Assembly (NCBI GenBank): GCA_017743475.1 | Contig: JAGHYV010000004.1 | Span: 25,813 to 89,812 of the forward strand | Direction of reading: 5' to 3' | Length of the DNA stretch: 64,000 nucleotides | Source of the DNA: Roseiflexus sp. | GTDB lineage: Bacteria; Chloroflexota; Chloroflexia; Chloroflexales; Roseiflexaceae | Shown here: piece after piece, positions 21,433 through 31,563 of the stretch | Layout of the letters: every line of letters starts with the position of its first letter | Position numbering within the stretch: position 1 is the first letter of the stretch | Notes under the pieces: model-generated | Databases searched by the model: none | What the model saw: the letters and a program-made list of their open reading frames with translations, nothing else | Told to the model about the DNA's origin: nothing | Position numbers and translations under genes: made by a program

Positions 21433-22022
21433 TCGCATCGATTCGCGGAATACTCATTGCAGTGGCAGCGGATCACGTCGTTGTAGAGACTGGCGGCATC
21501 GGATGGATGATCTACGCGCCACGTCCAGTGATCGCTGCGCTGGGTGACATCGGCGCTACGGTACGCCTGTTCACCTGTCTGCTGGTGCGCGAAGATTCGC
21601 TCACCCTCTATGGCTTTGAAACTGTCGAACAACGGCAGTTATTCGAGACACTGCTCAGTGTGACCGGTGTTGGTCCACAAGCGGCGCTCAACCTTCTCTC
21701 ATCGGGAACCATTGATGAACTGCGGCTGGCGATTGCAACCGGTGATGTGACGCGGCTGGCGCGCACGCCGCGGATCGGCAGGAAAATCGCGGAGCGGCTG
21801 GTGTTGGAATTGAAAGGGAAAATCAACGTCAAGGGATTACCGACCGGCACCGCAGTCACCCCCGCAGTCGCAGCAGTGAATGCCGAGTTGAACGAGGCGC
21901 TAATCGGCATGGGATTTACCGACGCAGAAGCGGCAGCTGCGATTGCAGCGCTCCCATCAGACGCCCCCCTTGATCTCGAGGCGCGCTTGCGGCTAGCATT
22001 GCGCTATTTTGGCACACCGTAA
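21429..22022 (+). CDS. ruvA: Holliday junction branch migration protein RuvA
   Basis: [26 protein letters not shown]..., [26 protein letters not shown]. Confidence 0.96.
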   Translation: MIASIRGILIAVAADHVVVETGGIGWMIYAPRPVIAALGDIGATVRLFTCLLVREDSLTLYGFETVEQRQLFETLLSVTGVGPQAALNLLSSGTIDELRLAIATGDVTRLARTPRIGRKIAERLVLELKGKINVKGLPTGTAVTPAVAAVNAELNEALIGMGFTDAEAAAAIAALPSDAPLDLEARLRLALRYFGTP

Positions 22023-22156
22023 ACTGTGTACAACCCTCCCAATTACGATCTGTCATCGTGTAATGCAGGACTGAAGAACGATTGATCCTCCTTCCTGCGT
22101 TCATTACAATACGCGACCGGAAAACGGAAGAGCACTACATCGCCACGAGCACTGCG

Positions 22157-25100
22157 ATGAACGCTGCTGATCCGCTGCGATCAGCACATGTTGTGCGGCG
22201 CATTGTTCTCAGTTTCGCACTAACGATCGGCCTGATCGCTGCGATTGCATTAATCTCCTACGGCTGGACGCAACTCCTCTTTGCTGCTGAACGGGGGCGC
22301 GTGGATCTGGTTATCGCTAGCACGCGACAACATGCGCTCTCACAGCGTATCGCATTATCGGCTGAGCGCCTGATGGCTACGTCTGACCCGGAAGATGCCG
22401 CCCGTGCGCGCACGACTCTGAGCGAAGCAATCGATGAGATGACGCAGCAGCATGAGAACCTGATCCGCGCTGTCGCATCGCTGCCACGTGACGATCCACA
22501 CGCACAGGCGATCCGCCGCCTCTACTTCGATCCGCCAGCGTCGCTCGACGCGCGCGTGCAGGAGTACCTGGAGTATGCACAGCGCCTGCATGACGCTCAG
22601 AGTCCGCAACACTCTGATCTGCTGGCGATCCAACATGCAGCGCTATATGATCTGCCGAGCCTCTTCGACACGGCAACCCGTCTGTACAGTGACGAGCGGC
22701 GCGCCCTTTTGTCCACAATGGATGCGATGCATGCTGTTGTCTTTGGCATGGTACTGATAGTGCTGATGCTGGAGGGCGTATTCATCGTGCGACCGATGGT
22801 GCGACAGACGCAACAGTACATCGCACAGCGCGACGAAAGTGAAGCGCGTTTGCGCGCCCGCGAAGCAGTAACGCGTGCTCTATACGATATAACCTCAACC
22901 ACACAGATGGATTACCTTCAAAAGGTGCAGGCGCTGCTTGCTATGGGGTGTGACTACTTCCGGATGATTACCGGCATACTCACCAGAATCGATGGCGAAG
23001 AACTGGAGGTCGTTGCAGCGCATCAACCTCCTGAGCACCTGGCACCCGGTCAGCGCTTTGCGCGTGCCGATAGTTACTGCACTGCCGTTCTGGAGTCCTG
23101 CACGCCGGTTGGCATCAACCACGCTGGGCGCTCTGCTTGGCGCGATCACCGCTGCTACGCGCTTCAGCGCATGGAAGCATACATCGGCGCACCAGTGCGG
23201 ATGCGGGGCGTAACGGTCGGCACGCTCTGTTTTGCCAGCACCACACCCCGTCAGGCGCCATTCACCGATGGAGATTACGATCTGATCCGCCTCATGGCGC
23301 AATGGATTGGCAGTGAACAGGATCGCTTGCAGACCGAAGCCGCGCTGCGCGAGAGCGAGGAGCGCTTCGCTCTGCTTGCAAGCGTCACAACCGAAGGAGT
23401 CGTTATCAGCGAGCAGGGGATAATTGTTGACGCAAATGCTGCTGCCAGCGCACTGCTCGGTTGCCCGCTTGAACAACTGCGCGGCAGGTCGGTATTCGAG
23501 TTCACAACTCCCGAAGGGCGAGAAAAAGTCGCTCACGCGCTTGCCACTGGATATGATCATCCCTATGAGGTGCTTGCCCGCCGGAGTGATGGAACCCTCT
23601 TTCCAGCAGAGGTAACCGGACGGAACATCCCCTATTACGGACGGACAGCGCGCGTGACGACCATCCGCGACATGTCGCGTCAGCGCCTCGCGGAAGCCGC
23701 CTTGCGTGCCAGTGAAGAACGCTTCCGCCAGTTAGCGGAGAATGTCAACCAGGTCTTCTGGATCTGCACTCCGGCGCTCGATCAGGTGCTATATGTCAAT
23801 CCGGCGTACGAACGCATCTGGGGACGATCCTGCGACAGTCTGTACGCTCAACCGGCATCGTTGTTCGAGGCGATTGTTCCGGAGGATCGCGAGCGCGTTC
23901 TTGCACTCCACAATGCCGAATATCATCGTGGATACAGCATCGAATTCCAGATTCGGCGGGACGATGGTCAGTCACGCTGGATTCTGACCCGCACTTTTCC
24001 AGTAGTGAACGAGGCAGGAGTCATCTATCGTATCGCTGCTATCTCGGAAGATGTGACCGGACGCAGGCAGGCGGAGGAAGAGCTACGCGCGACATTGGCA
24101 GCGCTTGAGACGCAATATCACGCAGCAGATCGCGCCCAGAGTGAGATGCGCGCAATCCTCGACGCTTCCAGTGAAGCAATCGCGCTCCTGGCGCCTGATG
24201 GCACGTTCCTGACGGTCAATCGCTGTTTCTTCGACATGTTCGGCACGACCGCAGAACGTGTGCTCGGACAGCGACTGGCAGACATGTATGCCGCCATCCG
24301 GCAGATCTTCGACAATGCTGATGAATTGTACATTCGTATGTACCATGCCCTTCAGGATACTCAGACTATTTTCCACGAACGCGTGTCGCAGCGTAAACCG
24401 CAGCAACGTGAACTGGCAATCTTTTCTTCGCCGGTATGGACAGCTAACCAGACGCACCTCGGGCGCCTTTACATCTTTCGCGATGTTACACACGAACGCG
24501 CCGTTGAGCGGATGAAATCTGAATTCGTGGCAATGGTGTCGCACGAACTACGCACACCGCTGACCTCGATCAAAGGGTACGTGGATATGCTGCTCGATGG
24601 CGATGCAGGACTGCTTGCCGATGAGCACCTGGAACTCCTGCGCATTGTCAAATCGAATGCTGATCGCCTGCTACTGCTGATCAACGATCTCCTCGACATG
24701 TCAAAGATCGAAGCAGGAAAACTGTCGCTCCACCGCATTCCGCTCGATCTCCGCCCGCTCATCTGGCAGGTCGCTGCCGCCCTGCGACCGCATCTCGATG
24801 CAAAGCAGCAACGCCTGACCCTTGATCTGCCAGAGACCTCACCGGATGGTTCAGCCCCGCTTATCGCAGGCGATGCGGCGCGTCTGAGTCAGATTCTGAC
24901 CAATCTTCTCTCCAATGCGATCAAGTATACTCCTCAAAACGGCGAGATTACAATCCGCCTGACAAAAGAACCACCCTGGCTCTGCATCGCCGTCCAGGAT
25001 ACCGGCATTGGCATGACACTCGAAGAACAGGATCATATTTTTGATCGCTTCTACCGTGCACGCAACCGCGCAACCCGTGAAACCAGCGGAACAGGACTCG

Positions 25101-25276
25101 GTCTGGCAATCACTCGTTCACTTGTCGAACTTCATGATGGACGGATTACAGTTGAAAGCCAGCCAGGACACGGTTCGACATTTCGTGTCTATATTCCGCT
25201 GTTAGAGTATGTCGATCAGCACGACAACGCCCTAACAGCAACGCGGACCGATGGCAGGGAAGAGCGTGATGGATGA
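22157..25276 (+). CDS. Membrane sensor histidine kinase with GAF and multiple PAS domains
   Basis: N-terminal TM/helical sensor, GAF region, PAS repeats, FVAMVSHELRTPLTSIKGYVDML (H-box), NLLSNAIKYTPQNGEI, DTGIGM, GTGLGLAITRSLVELH. Confidence 0.93.
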   Translation: MNAADPLRSAHVVRRIVLSFALTIGLIAAIALISYGWTQLLFAAERGRVDLVIASTRQHALSQRIALSAERLMATSDPEDAARARTTLSEAIDEMTQQHENLIRAVASLPRDDPHAQAIRRLYFDPPASLDARVQEYLEYAQRLHDAQSPQHSDLLAIQHAALYDLPSLFDTATRLYSDERRALLSTMDAMHAVVFGMVLIVLMLEGVFIVRPMVRQTQQYIAQRDESEARLRAREAVTRALYDITSTTQMDYLQKVQALLAMGCDYFRMITGILTRIDGEELEVVAAHQPPEHLAPGQRFARADSYCTAVLESCTPVGINHAGRSAWRDHRCYALQRMEAYIGAPVRMRGVTVGTLCFASTTPRQAPFTDGDYDLIRLMAQWIGSEQDRLQTEAALRESEERFALLASVTTEGVVISEQGIIVDANAAASALLGCPLEQLRGRSVFEFTTPEGREKVAHALATGYDHPYEVLARRSDGTLFPAEVTGRNIPYYGRTARVTTIRDMSRQRLAEAALRASEERFRQLAENVNQVFWICTPALDQVLYVNPAYERIWGRSCDSLYAQPASLFEAIVPEDRERVLALHNAEYHRGYSIEFQIRRDDGQSRWILTRTFPVVNEAGVIYRIAAISEDVTGRRQAEEELRATLAALETQYHAADRAQSEMRAILDASSEAIALLAPDGTFLTVNRCFFDMFGTTAERVLGQRLADMYAAIRQIFDNADELYIRMYHALQDTQTIFHERVSQRKPQQRELAIFSSPVWTANQTHLGRLYIFRDVTHERAVERMKSEFVAMVSHELRTPLTSIKGYVDMLLDGDAGLLADEHLELLRIVKSNADRLLLLINDLLDMSKIEAGKLSLHRIPLDLRPLIWQVAAALRPHLDAKQQRLTLDLPETSPDGSAPLIAGDAARLSQILTNLLSNAIKYTPQNGEITIRLTKEPPWLCIAVQDTGIGMTLEEQDHIFDRFYRARNRATRETSGTGLGLAITRSLVELHDGRITVESQPGHGSTFRVYIPLLEYVDQHDNALTATRTDGREERDG

Positions 25277-25463
25277 TCTGTCGCTATGGGTTGATACAAA
25301 CGTACGACTGGTGCGACGCATTTTGGGTGGTTGATGATGATCCGGACATCAATTTATATATCGGAGAGGAAGAGCGTAATGGATGATCCGTTGCTATGGG
25401 TCAATACAAACGCGCAACCGGTGCGGCGCATCCTGGTGGTTGATGATGATCCGGACATCAATC
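25255..25463 (+). repeat. Imperfect tandem duplication, 110-bp period, of the 5' end of the response-regulator gene
   Basis: gaagagcgtgATGGATGATctgtcgctatgggttgatacaaacg... (from ~25258) repeated as gaagagcgtaATGGATGATccgttgctatgggtcaatacaaacg... (from ~25368). Confidence 0.88.
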
Positions 25464-26554
25464 GCCTTCTGCGCGTCCGTCTGACTGCACGCGGGTATGA
25501 GGTGGCTACCGCTGCAAGCGGTGAGGAGGCGCTGGAACTCCTGTCAGAAACACCTGCTGATATTGTGTTTCTCGATATCTCCCTGCCCGGCGTGAGCGGT
25601 TTGCAAACCCTAGCGGAAGTGCGTCGACGCGGGATGGATACTGCGGTCATTATGACCACTGCCTTCGGCTCGGAGCAGATCGCAGTCGAGGCGTTACGCC
25701 AGGGCGCCAACGACTATCTGCGTAAGCCATTCGAGTCAGACGAGTTTTGTCGTGTGTTGAAGCGCACAGTGCAGTGGCTCGAACTTGAGCGTCAGAACCG
25801 GCTGCTGCGCCGGCACCTGGAAGCGCATCACCGCCGTCTGAAGAGCGAGCTGGCGCGTGCCGCTGAGGTGCAGGCGCGGTTGTTGCCGCAGATGGCGCCA
25901 GCACTAACTGGGTTTCAACTCGCTGCCGAATGCATCCCTGCCCGTGATGTCGGCGGCGACTTTTACGACTGGCAGCAACCTCAACCGCATCTGCTCAGTT
26001 TCTGGCTCTGTGATGTCATGGGGAAGGGAATCGATGCAGCGCTCCTCATGGCGACGGTACGCGCCGTTATGCGCGCAGTCGTGCGTCGTAGCCCGCCTGC
26101 CGAAGCAATGCGCTACGTAACGAATGCGCTCATCGATGACCTGGTACAGTCAGGACGGTTCGTTACCCTCTTCCTGGCGCAACTCGATACCAGCAGCGGA
26201 CGCCTCGCCTCAATCGATGCAGGACACGGGTTAGCCTTTGTGCGACGCGCCGATGGAACGGTCGAGACTCTCGATGACCAGCGTGGTCTGCCGCTTGGCG
26301 TGCTTCCCGACGAGCAGTACGCTCAACGCGAAACAGTGCTCGCTCCGGGGGATGCTCTGATCGTCTACAGCGATGGGCTGGTCGATGCGCGCGTCGATCT
26401 CGATCTGACGCCGCACGTTCTGGCGAGTCATCTCTACGGCGCAACTAGTGCATTGGCGATGCTCGACCGCCTGGTGACGCTGCTGGCGCCGGTGCAGACA
26501 CCGCCTGATGATATGACGCTGCTGGTGGTGTATCGGAAGACTGGTCAGGGATGA
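25379..26554 (+). CDS. Response regulator with C-terminal PP2C/SpoIIE-type serine phosphatase
   Basis: Receiver: RRILVVDDDPDINRLL...DIVFLDISLPG...RKPF; phosphatase: QARLLPQ...GGDFYDW...DVMGKGIDAALLMA...YSDGLVDAR. Confidence 0.93.
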   Translation: MDDPLLWVNTNAQPVRRILVVDDDPDINRLLRVRLTARGYEVATAASGEEALELLSETPADIVFLDISLPGVSGLQTLAEVRRRGMDTAVIMTTAFGSEQIAVEALRQGANDYLRKPFESDEFCRVLKRTVQWLELERQNRLLRRHLEAHHRRLKSELARAAEVQARLLPQMAPALTGFQLAAECIPARDVGGDFYDWQQPQPHLLSFWLCDVMGKGIDAALLMATVRAVMRAVVRRSPPAEAMRYVTNALIDDLVQSGRFVTLFLAQLDTSSGRLASIDAGHGLAFVRRADGTVETLDDQRGLPLGVLPDEQYAQRETVLAPGDALIVYSDGLVDARVDLDLTPHVLASHLYGATSALAMLDRLVTLLAPVQTPPDDMTLLVVYRKTGQG

Positions 26555-26731
26555 GACGCTTTGCTTAGAAGAGCGCGAAGAGACATACGGATAACTTTGA
26601 ACCTTGTACGTGACATGTTGAAGCCTGGGAACGCGGGCTTCCGACCCGCCGCCTCCAGAACGCACGCTTTGCGTTATTGAGGTTGCCCCGCAACGTCACG
26701 ACGTACCTTCGGTGTAAATACGAGGAAGCCA

Positions 26732-28888
26732 ATGCACATCTCCTGTTACCATCACCGCATCCGTACACACTTGAGCCTGGCATGGGCGCTTCTGTTCCTG
26801 AGCGTCCTCATGTTGAACACTGCGCCCTCCAGCGCTGCGGCTGCGGCACGGTTGTCGTCCGAACCGAGGACATATCGCTTCGCCGATCTTGGCTACGGCG
26901 ACCGGACGGCGCGAACGATGTATGGCAGTCTGGATTATTTCTTTCCGGTTCCCGCCGGTGAAGAACCACTCGAAGGCGCGCGCCTGGAACTGATCTACAG
27001 CCACTCGCCGCTGCTGCTGCCGGAACGCTCGACAATGACCATTATCGTCAATGGTCTGTCGGTGCAGAGCGTGCGACTCACGCCAGACACCCGGACGAGA
27101 GCATCATTGACCGTGCCGCTGCCACCAGACCTGTTCAGCGGCGAGGGGTTCTTTGTGCAGGTGCGTTTCTACATGCGTCTGACTCGTGACGAGTGCGAAG
27201 AGACCCGCAATCCGGCGTTGTGGGCGACCATCCACGGCGACTCGCGCCTTGTGCTGCCGACGCGACCGGTCAGCACATACCGCCTGGAGCATCTCGACCG
27301 CCTGTTCCGTCCCCCGCCCGATGATCGTCCACCACTGACGCTGGTTATCCCGCCATCACCATCGCCCGAAGAACTGGAAGCGGCCGGGCTGATTGCGTTT
27401 CAGTTGGGACGCTGGGCGGCTGCCGTTCGCGCCGACTCGCGTCTCGACGTCGCTACGACCGTGCCCGACACTGCCAGCATCGTTATCGGAAGCGCACCCG
27501 CGCTGGCAGGGATGCTGCCATGGGGCGCCGTCGATTGGAACGGAACTGCGGTGACCATCAACGGCATTGCCATTCCCATAGATCACGGCGCCCTTGCGCT
27601 GGCGAACGACGGAACGCCACGCCTCCTCGTCACCGGCGCAACCCCGGCGGCAGTCCGCCTTGCTGCACGTACTCTCGTCACGCCGGAACGACGCGCCCTG
27701 CTTGATGGCGCGTATGTGGCGATTACCGATGCGCCGGTTGCCACAACGACGCTGGCGCCCTGGGTGAACGGCGCTGCCAGTTTCGCTCAACTCAATGTTC
27801 CAGAGCGGGTTGTGAACGGTTCTGGCGAGCATCGCATCGACCTGGGGTTCACCCGCCCCGCCGGGTGGCGTTTACGCGACGGCAGCACACTGACGCTCGA
27901 CGTGGAAGTGACCCCGGCAGTGCGCCGTGAAACGTCCTGGATTGCCGCCAGCGTCAATGGCATCGATCTGGGAGCGCAGCCGCTGCGGTTCGACACGGAT
28001 CGCCCTCAGCGGTATTCGTTCGCCCTGCCTGCCGATCTGCTCACCACAACCCTCGACGGCAGATCGATGCGCACCCTCGACCTGACCGTGCGCCTGTTTC
28101 TCGATCCGCCTGAGGAGGGGTGCGTTGTCGTCGATGGCGATAGTCTGCGCGCGACGTTGCTCCCCACCTCGGCGTGGCGTCTGCCGCACGACGTTATTTC
28201 GACGCTCGATCTCGGTCGGTTTCCCACACCCATGCTGAGCATCGATTCCCGTCTGCCGCTGACCGTGGTGTTGCCGCAACAACCCAACACAGCGGAGTAT
28301 GCCGCAGCGTTGCGCCTGATAGCGGCATCAGGTCGATGGGCGGACACCGACAGCATACCGGCGCCACAGCTGACCACTGCCGATCGTCTGGAAGAGCGCA
28401 GTGGGCGGCATCTCGTCCTGATTGGCAGTGCGGAACGCAATCCTATCAGCGCCGAAGCAATAGCCCGCCAACCAAATCGCCTAGCGCTACTCCAGGCTGT
28501 CGTCTACCGTCCCGACGACAATGGGCAGTGTCGCCTGCTGCTCACCCCTTCGCCCTGGCAACGCGACGCTGCGCTGCTCCTGATCGACGGTGCAACGCCG
28601 GAGGATCTGACCATCGGGGTTGCTGCGTTTGAACGCCGTGAAACCATCGAGCGTCTGCGCGGTCCGCTTGCGCTGATTCGCATCAATGCACTGCCCCAGA
28701 ACAGTGCTGGTGCATCAGATGTCGCTCCTCCGCCGATCAGTCTCATACCGCAGATCGAAACACCGCTGCTAGAGCGATTACCCGGCTGGCAGATCGCAGG
28801 CGCCGTGTTACTCGGTGCGTTTTTGAGCGCACTTGTTATTCTGCTAACCATTCAGGTGCGACAACGAACGCGACGGAAAACGCCATGA
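26732..28888 (+). CDS. BcsB-like cellulose synthase accessory/regulatory subunit
   Basis: Signal peptide, long beta-rich periplasmic region with YSHSPLLLPERSTMTIIVNG, single C-terminal TM; followed by GT2 synthase. Confidence 0.82.
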   Translation: MHISCYHHRIRTHLSLAWALLFLSVLMLNTAPSSAAAAARLSSEPRTYRFADLGYGDRTARTMYGSLDYFFPVPAGEEPLEGARLELIYSHSPLLLPERSTMTIIVNGLSVQSVRLTPDTRTRASLTVPLPPDLFSGEGFFVQVRFYMRLTRDECEETRNPALWATIHGDSRLVLPTRPVSTYRLEHLDRLFRPPPDDRPPLTLVIPPSPSPEELEAAGLIAFQLGRWAAAVRADSRLDVATTVPDTASIVIGSAPALAGMLPWGAVDWNGTAVTINGIAIPIDHGALALANDGTPRLLVTGATPAAVRLAARTLVTPERRALLDGAYVAITDAPVATTTLAPWVNGAASFAQLNVPERVVNGSGEHRIDLGFTRPAGWRLRDGSTLTLDVEVTPAVRRETSWIAASVNGIDLGAQPLRFDTDRPQRYSFALPADLLTTTLDGRSMRTLDLTVRLFLDPPEEGCVVVDGDSLRATLLPTSAWRLPHDVISTLDLGRFPTPMLSIDSRLPLTVVLPQQPNTAEYAAALRLIAASGRWADTDSIPAPQLTTADRLEERSGRHLVLIGSAERNPISAEAIARQPNRLALLQAVVYRPDDNGQCRLLLTPSPWQRDAALLLIDGATPEDLTIGVAAFERRETIERLRGPLALIRINALPQNSAGASDVAPPPISLIPQIETPLLERLPGWQIAGAVLLGAFLSALVILLTIQVRQRTRRKTP

Positions 28889-29050
28889 ATGAGTCCACCG
28901 CAAAAAGGCTACATTACCGCAGAGGCGCAGCGTTCATAGAGGAAAATGCCATATCGTGTCGCTCAAACGCACGCTTCGCCGCACGTACATTTCATTTTTG
29001 AAGTTCTCTGTGCTCTCCGCATCTTGGCGGTACGTTTTTGCAGTGAAGTC

Positions 29051-31084
29051 ATGAATCGTTTCGTCCAGAAACTGCTGCCCGAAGACCCCGATCTGCGCGC
29101 AGAATTGCGCCTGGGATTGCTGCGCGTGCTCGTTGCCGCTAATCTGCTCCTCGGCTTCCTGTATCTGAGCTGGCGCTACTCTGCAACGATCAACTGGGCC
29201 GCCTGGCCCATCGCCATTGGTCTGGTGATTGCCGAAACATACAGTTATATTGACGCATGGCTGTTTGGGCTGACTCTCTGGAAACTGAAGCAGCGCGGCG
29301 AACCGCCGCCACCGCCCCCCAACGCAACTGTCGATGTCTTCATCACCTGCTACAACGAACCAGTTGAGATTGTGCGCGAAACAGCGATCGCTGCACGCGA
29401 CATTCGTTACCCGCACCGCACCTACCTGCTCGACGACGGCAATTCGCCAGCGATGCAGGCAATGGCAGAGGAGATCGGGATCCGGTATCTGGTACGCTCC
29501 GAGGAATGGAAAGGAAAACAGCGCCACGCCAAGGCAGGCAACCTAAATAACGCTCTCTGCCACACCAATGGCGAATTTGTGCTGGTGCTGGACGCCGATC
29601 AGATCCCATCACCCCATATTCTCGATCGCACGCTTGGATACTTTGCCGATGAGCGTGTAGCGCTGGTGCAAACACCACAATGGTTCTACAACGTTCCCCC
29701 AGACGACCCGCTTGGCAGCCAGGCGCCGCTCTTCTACGGTCCCATTATGCAGGGAAAAGATGGCTGGAACGCAGCGTTCTTCTGTGGATCGAACGCTGTC
29801 CTGCGCCGCGAGGCGCTCATGCAGATCGGCATCGCCAATTATGTGCGCGACCTGGAACTGCGGGTGCAGCGCGCCCTGCGCACCGCCGATACCCTGCTGC
29901 ACAAGGCTGCGCAACAGGTGAAGACCGCCGGGAATCAGGCGCTTCAGGCGGCCATTGACGAATTGCATGCTGCCGTGCGCACGAGTCGTCGCATGTTGCG
30001 CGAGGGACGCCCCATCCAGGAAGTCACCTGGTACTTCCAGCAGTGCGCTGCCGCCGCCGCGCGCCCAATTGTTGCCGACGACCTGGCGCGCCTGCGCGAC
30101 GAACTGACGACCATCCCCGGACTCGAAGGGGATGATGACCTCACCTCAACGCTGAGCCGGTCGCTCGATGACGAAGCGATCCTGCATACACTGACGACGC
30201 GCGAACGCTCGCCGCTGGCAGCCATTGCCACCGTGCGCGAGTTGCTGCTGGCGGTTGATATCGACCGCGCTGATGAAGCGCAACCGGTGATGCCGCTGGC
30301 AACGATCTCGGTGACCGAAGACATGGCGACGGCGATGCGTCTGCACGCCGCAGGGTGGCGTTCCGTCTATCATCATGAAATCCTGGCGCGCGGTCTGGCG
30401 CCAGAGGATCTCCGCTCGGCGCTCCAGCAACGCCTCCGCTGGGCACAGGGAACGATCCAGGTGATGCTGCGCGAAAATCCACTCTTCATACCGGGGTTGT
30501 GCTGGGGACAGCGCCTGATGTACTTTGCCACCATGTGGAGTTATCTTTCCGGTTTTTTTAGCGTTATCTACCTATCCGCGCCGATCTTCTACCTGATCTT
30601 TGGAATGCTGCCGGTGCGCACGCAGGCGGACGAATTTTTCTGGCGGCTCGTGCCCTACCTGATCACAAACGAACTGGTCTTCGCAGTAGCTGGATGGAAA
30701 CTGTCCACCTGGCGCGGAAGGCAGTACAGTTTGGCGCTCTTCCCACTCTGGATCCGGGCAGTCATCAGCGCCATCGGCAATGTGTACGCCGGACGACCGC
30801 TTGGTTTTGTTGTGACGCCAAAAGTACGTCAAGGAGGCACGCCTCTCTGGGGCGTATTGCGCCTGGTGCGGATCCAGCTCATCACCATAGCGCTCCTGGT
30901 GCTGGCTGCCGTATGGGGATTAACGCGACTGGCGTTAGGCTGGCAGATTGAAGGCATTCCAACACTGGTCAATGTCTTCTGGATCGGGTATGATTTGCTT
31001 ATGTTGAGCGTGGTGATCGACGCGGCGCTCTATCAACCGGACGAACAGGAACAACCTATGTCGGTGGCTGCGTCAGCAGCATAG
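29051..31084 (+). CDS. GT2 processive glycosyltransferase, cellulose-synthase-like, with large internal insertion
   Basis: VDVFITCYNEP, DDGNS, VLDADQIPS, FFCGSNAVLRREAL, VTEDMATAMRLHAAGW, QQRLRWAQGT; multiple TM. Confidence 0.9.
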   Translation: MNRFVQKLLPEDPDLRAELRLGLLRVLVAANLLLGFLYLSWRYSATINWAAWPIAIGLVIAETYSYIDAWLFGLTLWKLKQRGEPPPPPPNATVDVFITCYNEPVEIVRETAIAARDIRYPHRTYLLDDGNSPAMQAMAEEIGIRYLVRSEEWKGKQRHAKAGNLNNALCHTNGEFVLVLDADQIPSPHILDRTLGYFADERVALVQTPQWFYNVPPDDPLGSQAPLFYGPIMQGKDGWNAAFFCGSNAVLRREALMQIGIANYVRDLELRVQRALRTADTLLHKAAQQVKTAGNQALQAAIDELHAAVRTSRRMLREGRPIQEVTWYFQQCAAAAARPIVADDLARLRDELTTIPGLEGDDDLTSTLSRSLDDEAILHTLTTRERSPLAAIATVRELLLAVDIDRADEAQPVMPLATISVTEDMATAMRLHAAGWRSVYHHEILARGLAPEDLRSALQQRLRWAQGTIQVMLRENPLFIPGLCWGQRLMYFATMWSYLSGFFSVIYLSAPIFYLIFGMLPVRTQADEFFWRLVPYLITNELVFAVAGWKLSTWRGRQYSLALFPLWIRAVISAIGNVYAGRPLGFVVTPKVRQGGTPLWGVLRLVRIQLITIALLVLAAVWGLTRLALGWQIEGIPTLVNVFWIGYDLLMLSVVIDAALYQPDEQEQPMSVAASAA

Positions 31085-31209
31085 CGTAGTCTGATATGGC
31101 GGATTCCTCTCATAATCGGTGCTCCAGGGGTAACGTGATGAAAACCAACCACGAAATTTAACCCTGAGATCAGCAACAGAACGACCCGCATAGGAGGCAA
31201 AAGCGAGTC

Positions 31210-31563
31210 ATGATACTCCAGATCGAACAGGGCGATGATGGGGTCACAATCGTGCGTATGGAAGGTCGACTGGATCTGCTGACAGCTGCCGATGTCAAGC
31301 ATGATCTCACTGACCTGGTTGCCGATGGCCGGCGACGGCTGATTTTCGACCTGGAACGGGTCAGTTTTGTGGACAGTTCTGGGCTTGGCGCGCTGATCAG
31401 CAGCTTGAAGGCTGCGCGACAGGCAGGCGGTGATCTGCGGATCGCGCGGGCCAATGAGCAGGTTCGCACATTGCTGAAATTGACAACCCTCGAACGGGTG
31501 TTGCGACCCTACGAGACTATCGAGGAGGCTCGTGCTGGCTACACCTCGATCGCTGCTGATTGA
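31210..31563 (+). CDS. STAS-domain anti-anti-sigma factor (RsbV/SpoIIAA-like)
   Basis: LIFDLERVSFVDSSGLGALISSLKAARQAGGDLRIARANEQVRTLLKLTTLERV. Confidence 0.93.
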   Translation: MILQIEQGDDGVTIVRMEGRLDLLTAADVKHDLTDLVADGRRRLIFDLERVSFVDSSGLGALISSLKAARQAGGDLRIARANEQVRTLLKLTTLERVLRPYETIEEARAGYTSIAAD

